Part shown: piece after piece, positions 1 to 5,777 of the stretch
How positions within the stretch are numbered: position 1 is the first letter of the stretch
Layout of the letters: each line of letters opens with the position of its first letter
Assembly (NCBI GenBank): GCA_003514205.1
Contig: DORQ01000358.1
Coordinates: 825-7,293 of the forward strand
Reading direction: 5' to 3'
Origin: Acidimicrobiaceae bacterium
Lineage (GTDB): Bacteria > Actinomycetota > Acidimicrobiia > Acidimicrobiales > Microtrichaceae
DNA: 6,469 nucleotides
Translations under genes and position numbers: made by a program
The notes under the pieces: model-generated
Told to the model about the DNA's origin: nothing
Database searches by the model: none
The model's input: the letters and a program-made list of their open reading frames with translations, nothing else

Positions 1-558
1 AACGATGAGGTCCTGAATCAGCTCCGCGGACCCTCGCAACGCGTGCGCTGGATCGACAACGCAACGGACGAGCAACTGTCCGAGCTCTACGAGATGGCAT
101 TCCTGGTGGTCACCCCCTCTATCACTGAAGGGTACGGGTTGCCCGTGATCGAGGCGCTGCAACACGGTTGTGTGGTCATCAGCAGCAATGGCGGAGCGCT
201 CCCCGAGGCCGGCGGCGAGTTCGTCGAGTACTTCAACCCTTCCGACGCTGCTGGCTTGGGTGAACTCCTCAGACGTCACCTCACCGACGCCCCCTACCAC
301 CTTGGCTGGCAATCGCGAGTGGCAACATTCTCTCCGCCGAACTGGCGAGATACTGCGGTTCACGTCGCTCAGATACTTCGACGCAGGGCGACCACCCCCA
401 TTGCGACCCACGACACCGTGGCCACCGACGCCTACACCGACACCGACACCGCAACTAGCGATCTGGCAGCATCCGCTCCCCCTCTGACAACACCCGAAGG
501 CGCCCGGCCATCCCCTGGCTCCTCTTCGCCCTCCTCCCCATCAATTCCTAGGACCTGA
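1..558 (+). CDS. Glycosyltransferase family 4 (GT-B), C-terminal part, 5' end outside window
   Basis: The reading frame is open from base 1, so this is the last 185 residues of a longer gene; the GTG at 43 is internal, not the start. The visible part is the C-terminal Rossmann half of a GT-B enzyme, which binds the nucleotide-sugar donor. The E-x7-E signature is present (Glu codons at 127 and 151, within TEGYGLPVIEAL). It is preceded by the usual LVVTPS strand and followed by a GGALPEAGG donor-binding loop. Expected role: transfer of a hexose-type sugar to a lipid-linked glycan at the cytoplasmic membrane; the sugar and linkage cannot be told. The fold appears to end near the WRDTAVHVAQILRRR segment (about 345-390). 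About 55 further residues form a Thr/Ser/Pro/Asp-rich, probably disordered tail. The next gene starts 7 bp after the stop, so the two are probably co-transcribed. Confidence 0.9.
   Translation, partial: NDEVLNQLRGPSQRVRWIDNATDEQLSELYEMAFLVVTPSITEGYGLPVIEALQHGCVVISSNGGALPEAGGEFVEYFNPSDAAGLGELLRRHLTDAPYHLGWQSRVATFSPPNWRDTAVHVAQILRRRATTPIATHDTVATDAYTDTDTATSDLAASAPPLTTPEGARPSPGSSSPSSPSIPRT
424..450 (+). repeat. Short hexamer repeat (caccga) inside the tail of the GT4 gene
   Basis: Around 424-450 the hexamer caccga recurs: accgac at 424-429, then caccga at 435-440 and 441-446, then a partial copy. In the coding frame it gives an alternating Thr-Asp stretch (TDTDT). It is short and imperfect, and it lies in the low-complexity tail, where slippage changing the unit count would stay in frame. 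Confidence 0.5.
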
Positions 559-565
559 CGCTCGC

Positions 566-2188
566 ATGCACACGAACCCGCTCATCTCGATCCTCACGCC
601 GGTCTACAACACCGAGCCTGGGGTGCTCGCTGAGGCAGTCGAGTCAGTACTGCAGCAGTCCTATCAACGCTGGCAGCTCTGCTTGGTCGATGATTGCTCC
701 CCCAACGAGTCTGTGTGGGCGCAGCTTCAACAACTCGCCACAACTGATCCTCGAATCTTCATTCAGCGACGTGAAACGAATGGCGGAATCGTCGCCGCGT
801 CTCAAGATTGTGCCGCCATGGCCACGGGCGGGATCATTGCGCTGCTCGACCACGATGATCTCCTCCACCCGAGTGCTCTCAAGGAAATCGCTCGAGCCTT
901 CAACGAGTTCGACGACGTCGACTATGTGTACACCGACGAGGATTTGATCAACGAAGCGGGGAAAAGAGTCTCCCCATTCTTCAAGCCTGACTGGTCCCCC
1001 GAACGATTCCGGGGACAGATGTATACCTGTCACTTGTCGGCATTTCGCAGGTCACTCTTCGACGAGGTCGGCGGGTTTCGAGAGGGCTTCGACGGTTCCC
1101 AGGATTGGGATCTCGTCCTGAGAATCACCGAGCGAGCTCGCAGGATCACCCATATCTCGCGAGTCCTGTATCACTGGCGCATCGGCGAAACCTCGGTACT
1201 CGCAGGCGACCATGTGAAGCCGTACGCCTATGACTCAGCGCGCAAAGCGCTCCAGGAGCACTGTGAGCGAATCGGAATCCACGGCGAGGTCGTTGAGCTA
1301 GAACGTCGCGGACACTTCCGGGTCAAGAGGCATCTGGTTGAGTCCCCACTGGTGAGCATCGTGATCCCCACCTGTGGCTCTCGCGGCATCGTGGGCGGGC
1401 AGGAGCGAGTGATGGTTGAGGCGGCCGTCCGGTCAGTGCTCGAACGCTGCACCTATGAGAACCTCGAAGTTATTGTCGTCTTCGACAGCCACACACCGAC
1501 TGCGGTACTCATGAACCTTCGAGAAGTCGCGGGAGACAGACTGCGGCTCCTTGAGTGGGAGAAGCCATTCGACTTCTCGGCGAAATGCAACCTCGGCGCG
1601 GCGTATGCCCGGGGCGAACGGTTGGTGTTCCTGAACGACGACATCGAGGTGATCACGCCGGACTGGGTTGAGACGCTGCTGGGCTTCCTCCAAGAATCTG
1701 ACGTCGGCGCTGCGGGCGCGCACCTGCTCTTCGAAGATGGCCGGCTTCAACACGGTGGTCACGTTCACCTCAACGGTGCAGCCGGCCACCTGATGTTTGG
1801 CCAGAATCCAAAGAGTGACAAGAACCGAATGGCACTCTGGCTCGATCGTGAAGTCGCTGGGGTGACCGCTGCGGCGATGATGGTGCGGCGTGACGTGTTC
1901 GACGAGGTCGGCGGATTCTCGCCACTGTTCGCAAACAACTACAACGACGTCGACTTCTGCTGCAAGGTCCGCTCTGCGGGCTATCGCATCATTGTGACTC
2001 CGCACGCCCAGCTCTATCACTTCGAATCGGTCACGCGAGACCCTTCAGTCACACCCGCCGAAACGGCAGCCATACAAGGGAGATGGCTACCGCAACTTCG
2101 GCGCGACCCGTACTACAACCCCAAACACGTTGGTGGACTGGACTCGTACCCGGAACCCATTGCGTATCCATCGAGGGCCTACGACTGA
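566..2188 (+). CDS. Tandem-domain family 2 glycosyltransferase (two GT-A domains)
   Basis: 540 residues with two complete GT2 domains, so probably a bifunctional enzyme adding two sugars of a repeat unit, or a polymerase, at the inner face of the membrane. Domain 1 is about residues 5-215: ISILTPVYNTEP nucleotide-binding strand, VDDCSP at 41-46, metal-binding DHDD at 95-98, FKPDWSPE at 139-146, and GSQDWDL at 177-183 with the likely catalytic Asp. Domain 2 is about 260-500: VSIVIPTCGS at 263-272, PFDFSAKCN at 334-342, LNDD at 356-359, QHGGHV at 395-400, and NDVDF at 460-464 followed by LYHFES. No membrane helix is evident, so it is probably soluble or peripheral. Start choice: ATG 566 is the first start codon in this frame after the preceding in-frame stop at 485. 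An AGGA at 550-553 is its only candidate ribosome site and is rather distant (12 nt). It lies 7 bp after the GT4 stop. The family is common in actinobacterial and proteobacterial polysaccharide clusters; substrates are unknown. Confidence 0.93.
   Translation: MHTNPLISILTPVYNTEPGVLAEAVESVLQQSYQRWQLCLVDDCSPNESVWAQLQQLATTDPRIFIQRRETNGGIVAASQDCAAMATGGIIALLDHDDLLHPSALKEIARAFNEFDDVDYVYTDEDLINEAGKRVSPFFKPDWSPERFRGQMYTCHLSAFRRSLFDEVGGFREGFDGSQDWDLVLRITERARRITHISRVLYHWRIGETSVLAGDHVKPYAYDSARKALQEHCERIGIHGEVVELERRGHFRVKRHLVESPLVSIVIPTCGSRGIVGGQERVMVEAAVRSVLERCTYENLEVIVVFDSHTPTAVLMNLREVAGDRLRLLEWEKPFDFSAKCNLGAAYARGERLVFLNDDIEVITPDWVETLLGFLQESDVGAAGAHLLFEDGRLQHGGHVHLNGAAGHLMFGQNPKSDKNRMALWLDREVAGVTAAAMMVRRDVFDEVGGFSPLFANNYNDVDFCCKVRSAGYRIIVTPHAQLYHFESVTRDPSVTPAETAAIQGRWLPQLRRDPYYNPKHVGGLDSYPEPIAYPSRAYD
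1058..1074 (+). repeat. 17-bp direct repeat, copy 1 (tandem GT2 domains)
   Basis: This 17-base string recurs exactly at 1898-1914, 840 bp (280 codons) downstream in the same frame. Both copies encode Phe-Asp-Glu-Val-Gly-Gly just before the catalytic segment of each GT2 domain. It reflects equivalent positions of the two domains rather than a mobile or regulatory repeat. Confidence 0.7.
1898..1914 (+). repeat. 17-bp direct repeat, copy 2 (tandem GT2 domains)
   Basis: Exact match to 1058-1074, at the equivalent place in the second GT2 domain (residues 445-450, FDEVGG). Confidence 0.7.
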
Positions 2189-2190
2189 AG

Positions 2191-2220
2191 CCGCTGTCCT
2201 CTGCGGTCCTCGGCGGTCCT
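2191..2220 (+). repeat. Three tandem 10-bp units between convergent genes
   Basis: Three consecutive decamers, ccgctgtcct, ctgcggtcct and cggcggtcct, share the ending gtcct and most of the preceding bases. They lie in the 41-bp gap between the GT2 stop (2186-2188) and the stop of the minus-strand gene (2230-2232). Flanking AGCCGC (2189-2194) and GCGGCT (2226-2231) are complementary and could close a stem around the repeat, but there is no T run on either strand. A terminator role for the convergent pair is possible and not demonstrated. Confidence 0.55.
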
Positions 2221-2229
2221 GGTAGGCGG

Positions 2230-2556
2230 CTACTGGCGCTCGACCGAAGACTCTGCAGCTCGAGCGAGTGTGTCGCGTTGCAAGGAAACAGCTAGCGCTG
2301 CCACGTCTGCTCGCACGGCGTTCACCACATCGAGCGCCATCTGAGGGTCCGCTTCGACCATCGTGCGATGTAGACGATCCACCGTCGCTGCAAGTTCAGC
2401 GACCTCGGCACGAAGCTGGGAGATCTCCATGCCCTGCTGACGAAGGTGATCAATCGTGGACATTGGCGACCTTAGGCTTCGACCAGGCCCACCGCTCCTT
2501 GGCGCAAGGCCCAGCCGCAGCGCCAACCGCCTTGCAACTTCTCCCGCCTCGGCCAC
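2230..2556 (-). CDS. Small coiled-coil protein of unknown function, antisense to the polysaccharide genes
   Basis: 108 residues from a GTG start at 2556 (reverse strand), stop TAG at 2230-2232. I do not recognise a named family. Residues 1-31 are Arg-rich and partly amphipathic (ARRLALRLGLAPR), then a Gly/Pro/Ser linker. Residues 38-66 form a regular heptad pattern: L38, I45, L48, V52, L55, V59, L62, M66. After a D-P break at 70-71, a second helix (about 73-98) has V78, V81, V85, L88 and L92 in heptad spacing. A helical hairpin or oligomerising coiled coil is the likely fold. No signal peptide or membrane helix is evident. The gene is supported by a strong ribosome site (AAGGAG, 6 nt from GTG). 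By contrast the overlapping plus-strand frame is Arg/Pro/Ser-rich and featureless. An internal ATG at codon 32 (2463) is an alternative start with a weaker site. It is convergent with the GT2 gene and divergent from the GT fusion gene. A scaffold or regulatory role in polysaccharide assembly is speculation. Confidence 0.72.
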   Translation of the reverse strand: MAEAGEVARRLALRLGLAPRSGGPGRSLRSPMSTIDHLRQQGMEISQLRAEVAELAATVDRLHRTMVEADPQMALDVVNAVRADVAALAVSLQRDTLARAAESSVERQ

Positions 2557-2562
2557 TGATCA

Positions 2563-2568
2563 CTCCTT
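2563..2568 (-). promoter_or_regulatory. Shine-Dalgarno site for the coiled-coil gene
   Basis: The reverse strand reads AAGGAG, then six bases, then GTG. This near-perfect anti-16S match at good spacing decides the start at 2556 and is the main reason for believing the minus-strand gene. It is the best ribosome site in the 2.2-2.7 kb region. Confidence 0.75.
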
Positions 2569-2619
2569 GGTTGTGCTCCAATGCTCGATGTTAGGCCCCC
2601 GAGCGGCAAGAATCGCTGT

Positions 2620-4926
2620 ATGCGCCTGCTCATAGTTTGTGACGACCCTGATGAACCTGTGGCGCTGGTTGCGAGAAACTCCGCGCGTGCCCAACATCCC
2701 GGGGCTGAGATTCACGTGCTGATCTGCGATCCATTAGCCCAGCTCCCCACAGAGCTCGGGTCCGGCGAGGTGCATCGAGCCATCGACCTTCACTTTGGTG
2801 AGCTTCGTTACGAAGAGATCTTGGCGCTCCAGGGACTCGAGATCGCTCGATATGCGGCGCTGCTCGCGACTGCCCGCGAGCTCCTACAAAGCGGAGATGA
2901 TCGCCCGCTCTTGGTCGTCGACAAGAGCGCGTGGTTCCTCAGGAACCTCGACTACCTCGCAGACGCGCAGGATCCTTCACCAATCAGCCTTGCCCCCGTT
3001 CGAGTGGCGAGCCCATCACCCGAAACCGTCGACGCGGCGGGGGAGACCGTCGGCGCAGCGGGGTGGATTCCCAACTTCGTTCTTTTCCGGACGGGCGCAC
3101 TCAGACTCGTCAATTGGTGGCTGGATGACCTGCTGCATGAGATAGGACTGCCCGAGATTCACCAATGCATCAGTCCCTGGAGTTCATCAAGTGTCATTGG
3201 CTCAGTGCAGTCGGCGCTCCTAGCTCCATCAGTCCGTTTCAGCCCAAGAAATGCCGACTGTCTCAACCTGGCCAGCACCGACACAGGATTTGACGTCCAA
3301 GGAGAACCAGCCGGGCTCATTCACATGGAGTGCTTCGATCCGAACGCACCATTTTGGTTTGCGCCCGAGGGCGGAGCCCCCAGATTGCTGGTGAGCCAGT
3401 CGCCCGAGCTTCGCAAGCTGCTCGCCGCCTATGAAATTGAGTGTGCCACAGCCGGTGGAAACCCGCGTTCGACATCGCTGCTCAGTCGACTCGACCTCGC
3501 TCCAGCGGAGCGCGCACTCTTCCAACAGACTCGTTCGCTGCTCACCCACGACGAGGTGCTCCCCGTGCCGTGGCGGCCTGAGACGGTCGAGCACTACCTC
3601 AACTGGCTGCGAGAACCCCCGCTCGACAGCCCCACTGGAATCAGTCGAGCGGCAGACATCGTGTGGGCGAAGCGACCCGATCTCCAATCACACTTCAGCG
3701 CAGTTCGCGGCGGCGACCGGCAGGGGTTCATTCGCTGGCTCTGGACCGAGGGACTTGCAGAACACGAGATCGACCAGGCCGCACTTCCAGATGCCCCGCG
3801 ACCGATCTCTACGCGCGCCTCGTTCACGTTCACCTCTCTTGAGGGCAACGGCGTCAACCTGGTGGGCTATCACTCTGGTGAAAGTGGCTTAGGCGTCGCT
3901 GCTCGTCGGCTCTCCCAGGCGCTCGACGCACAGGGCATTCCCTGGGTTCCAGTGAATCTCACCCGGACGGCGAGCCGCCAACGGAGTGCGCCAACCACGC
4001 CAACTGGGCTGTATGGAACAAACCTGTTCGTGGTGGCGCCCGACCAGATGCCTGTGGTCGTCGAAGATATTGGTCCGGGCCTTTTCGAACACCGCTACAA
4101 CATCGGCTACTGGTTTTGGGAGACCGATGCGTTGCCGCCAAGCCATCGCCACGGCATCTCCCTGGTCGATGAGATCTGGTCGCCCACGGCGTACCTCGAT
4201 GAGATATGGCACACAACCACATCCCTCCCCACGACCCTGATCCCCACTCCATTGGAGTTCGAACAGGTAGTACCGACAGCCGCGGATCGAGCCCGATTGG
4301 GACTTGATGATCGTTTCACTTTTCTGTTCTCCTACGACTTCTTGTCCATCCCGAAGCGGAAGAACCCGCTCGGAGCAATCAAGGCGTTCCGTGCTGCGTT
4401 TGAGGAGTCAGACGGGGCGAGATTGATCATGAAGTCCATCAACGCAGAGCGACATCGCCAGCAGTTCGAGGAAATTGCCTTCGCCGCGGGAGGCCGCACC
4501 GATATCAGTTTCAGCAACGAGTATCTGAGCAGCCAGGACAGGCTCTTGCTGGTGGCAGCTGCGGATTGCTATTTGTCATTGCACCGCTCTGAAGGACTGG
4601 GCCTCACCATGGCTGAAGCGATGGCCAATGGCACTCCGGTGATCGCAACTGGGTACTCCGGCAACCTCGACTTCATGAATGCAGACTCGGGTCTACTCGT
4701 TGACTTCGACCTGGTCGAGATTGGGCCTGGCTCGTATTACCCGCCGACTGGTCATTGGGCGGAGCCCGACATCAACCACGCGGCGTTCCTGATGCGCCAA
4801 CTCAAGTCTCAGCCCGAGCTGGCAAGCTCCTTGGAATTGAACGGCAAAGCAATGCTGGAGCGCTTCACAGCACGCGCCGTTGGGATCAGGATCGCCCAGC
4901 GGCTCAATGAAATCCACGGGCGATGA
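2620..4926 (+). CDS. Two-domain glycosyltransferase: degenerate N-terminal GT-A-like domain fused to a GT4 (GT-B) domain
   Basis: 768 residues from ATG 2620. An upstream in-frame ATG at 2581 would add 13 residues, but the first beta strand (RLLIVCDD) begins right at 2620; neither start has a clear ribosome site. Residues 1 to about 285 resemble the GT-A-like domain that often precedes this GT4 type. Its usual metal-binding LDPD-type motif appears to be replaced by VVDKS (98-102 region), while the closing IHMECFDP (234-241) is kept. A helical linker (about 290-395) contains KRPDLQSHF and FIRWL. The GT4 domain runs from about 411 to the end: GVNLVGYHSGESGLG at its start, YNIGYWFWE, a RKNP loop (580-583), then HRSEGLGLTMAEAM with the E-x7-E pair E658 and E666, and GYSGNLDFM (678-686). 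The C-terminal half should be an active retaining transferase using a nucleotide sugar at the cytoplasmic membrane; the N-terminal half may be inactive. It precedes the exporter genes by 49 bp and is divergent from the coiled-coil gene. Acceptor and sugar are unknown. Confidence 0.9.
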   Translation: MRLLIVCDDPDEPVALVARNSARAQHPGAEIHVLICDPLAQLPTELGSGEVHRAIDLHFGELRYEEILALQGLEIARYAALLATARELLQSGDDRPLLVVDKSAWFLRNLDYLADAQDPSPISLAPVRVASPSPETVDAAGETVGAAGWIPNFVLFRTGALRLVNWWLDDLLHEIGLPEIHQCISPWSSSSVIGSVQSALLAPSVRFSPRNADCLNLASTDTGFDVQGEPAGLIHMECFDPNAPFWFAPEGGAPRLLVSQSPELRKLLAAYEIECATAGGNPRSTSLLSRLDLAPAERALFQQTRSLLTHDEVLPVPWRPETVEHYLNWLREPPLDSPTGISRAADIVWAKRPDLQSHFSAVRGGDRQGFIRWLWTEGLAEHEIDQAALPDAPRPISTRASFTFTSLEGNGVNLVGYHSGESGLGVAARRLSQALDAQGIPWVPVNLTRTASRQRSAPTTPTGLYGTNLFVVAPDQMPVVVEDIGPGLFEHRYNIGYWFWETDALPPSHRHGISLVDEIWSPTAYLDEIWHTTTSLPTTLIPTPLEFEQVVPTAADRARLGLDDRFTFLFSYDFLSIPKRKNPLGAIKAFRAAFEESDGARLIMKSINAERHRQQFEEIAFAAGGRTDISFSNEYLSSQDRLLLVAAADCYLSLHRSEGLGLTMAEAMANGTPVIATGYSGNLDFMNADSGLLVDFDLVEIGPGSYYPPTGHWAEPDINHAAFLMRQLKSQPELASSLELNGKAMLERFTARAVGIRIAQRLNEIHGR

Positions 4927-4979
4927 TAGGCTCATCCTCCCGTCAGGTCCCCCGTTGCCTTGGCGCCCTCGACATATGA
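4923..4979 (+). other. Possible 18-codon coupling reading frame between the GT fusion and the permease
   Basis: An ATG at 4923 overlaps the stop of the fusion gene (ATGA, 4923-4926). The frame runs 18 codons to a TGA at 4977-4979, which overlaps the preferred permease start (ATGA, 4976-4979). No good ribosome site precedes either ATG, so stop-and-restart translation could carry ribosomes across the 49-bp gap. The predicted peptide (starting MIGSSSRQV) has no recognisable feature. It may be chance. Confidence 0.3.
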
Positions 4980-5776
4980 CAGCACCATCGCAAGTTTGGG
5001 CCTACCGAACCCTCATCCGAAATCTCGCAGCGAGAGATCTTCGTTCCCGCTACAAGAAGAGTTTTCTCGGGTGGTTGTGGTCACTCATCAATCCGGCCAC
5101 GACCCTTGCCATCTATAGCGTGGTCTTCGGCGTATTCCTCAACGGGAAGGCGCCGCTCGCTGGAAACGGCCATACCGACGCATTTGCGTTGTACCTCTTC
5201 ACTGCGCTGATCGGCTGGAACACCTTCGCTGGCGGAATCAACACAGCTCTGCAGTCCTTTCTGGCTTCGGGCGGGCTGCTGACGCGAACCTACTTCCCTC
5301 CGGAATGCCCAGTAGTGGCTGGGGCACTTACCGTGATCACCCAAACGCTGCTCGAGGCCGCCATCCTGGTCACCTTCATGATCGTGGTCGGCAACCTCAG
5401 CTGGACCACACTCCTGGCGCTACCCATCCTGGCCTCACTCACCCTGTACGCGTTCGGAATTGGCCTTGTTGTCAGCCTGCTCAATGTTCGCTACCGCGAT
5501 GTTGCGTATCTCACCGCCCTGGGCTTGCAGCTGCTTTTTTACGCAACGCCGATTGTCTATTCAGAGGCGATTGTGGACGAACATCCCCTGGCGGGCCTCT
5601 TTCTCCGACTCAATCCCCTCACTCACTACGTCGCCGCTTTGCGAAAGTCCCTGTATCTTCTTGAGCCGCCCACTGCCATGAGCTGGCTCATTATGGTGAT
5701 CGCGCCAGCTGTGACCATCACGATCGGCTGGATCTTCTTCGGCCGCAACGCCCCCCGGTTCATCGAGGAAATCTGA
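4976..5776 (+). CDS. wzm: ABC-2 type polysaccharide export permease (Wzm-like)
   Basis: 266 residues from ATG 4976, the normal size for Wzm proteins. The frame is open further upstream, with ATGs at 4880 and 4907, but those would overlap the previous gene and add a polar, Pro-rich extension not typical of the family. The start region carries the family's amphipathic entry: YRTLIRNLAARDLRSRYKKS, then LGWLWSLINP. Six membrane helices are visible at roughly 32-55, 70-92, 112-138, 144-168, 178-198 and 236-256. A cytoplasmic VRYRDV loop (171-176) and a conserved NPLTHYVAALRKSLY segment (213-227) are present. It forms the membrane channel that, with the ATPase encoded next, moves a lipid-linked polysaccharide across the cytoplasmic membrane. 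Relatives include mycobacterial galactan exporters and O-antigen exporters. No strong ribosome site precedes the start. Its stop is one base from the ATPase start. Confidence 0.9.
   Translation: MTAPSQVWAYRTLIRNLAARDLRSRYKKSFLGWLWSLINPATTLAIYSVVFGVFLNGKAPLAGNGHTDAFALYLFTALIGWNTFAGGINTALQSFLASGGLLTRTYFPPECPVVAGALTVITQTLLEAAILVTFMIVVGNLSWTTLLALPILASLTLYAFGIGLVVSLLNVRYRDVAYLTALGLQLLFYATPIVYSEAIVDEHPLAGLFLRLNPLTHYVAALRKSLYLLEPPTAMSWLIMVIAPAVTITIGWIFFGRNAPRFIEEI
5765..5770 (+). promoter_or_regulatory. Shine-Dalgarno site for the Wzt-like ATPase gene
   Basis: GAGGAA lies seven bases before ATG 5778, inside the last codons of the permease gene. It fixes the ATPase start and suggests efficient independent initiation even though the genes are nearly contiguous. 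Confidence 0.75.
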
Positions 5777-5777
5777 C

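Noticed and set aside
170..487. Plus-strand frame overlapping the GT4 end, with a Thr-Pro repeat
   Set aside because: It is an out-of-frame reading of the caccga repeat and GT4 coding sequence; the GT4 frame carries the E-x7-E motif.
1433..2020. Long minus-strand frame of 195 codons inside the GT2 gene
   Set aside because: It is antisense to the well-supported second GT2 domain, and its translation shows no recognisable motif; long antisense frames are expected at this GC content.
2189..2231. Classical rho-independent terminator after the GT2 gene
   Set aside because: The inverted repeat has a long loop and no T run on either strand, so I list the repeat but not a terminator.
2268..2594. 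Plus-strand 108-residue frame over the intergenic region
   Set aside because: Its composition is Arg/Pro/Ser-rich without any fold signal, and it is the antisense of the coiled-coil gene, which has a strong ribosome site and heptad pattern.
4880..4975. Longer permease start at 4880 or 4907
   Set aside because: It would overlap the end of the fusion gene and add a polar Pro-rich stretch not seen in Wzm proteins; ATG 4976 gives the usual length and N-terminal layout.
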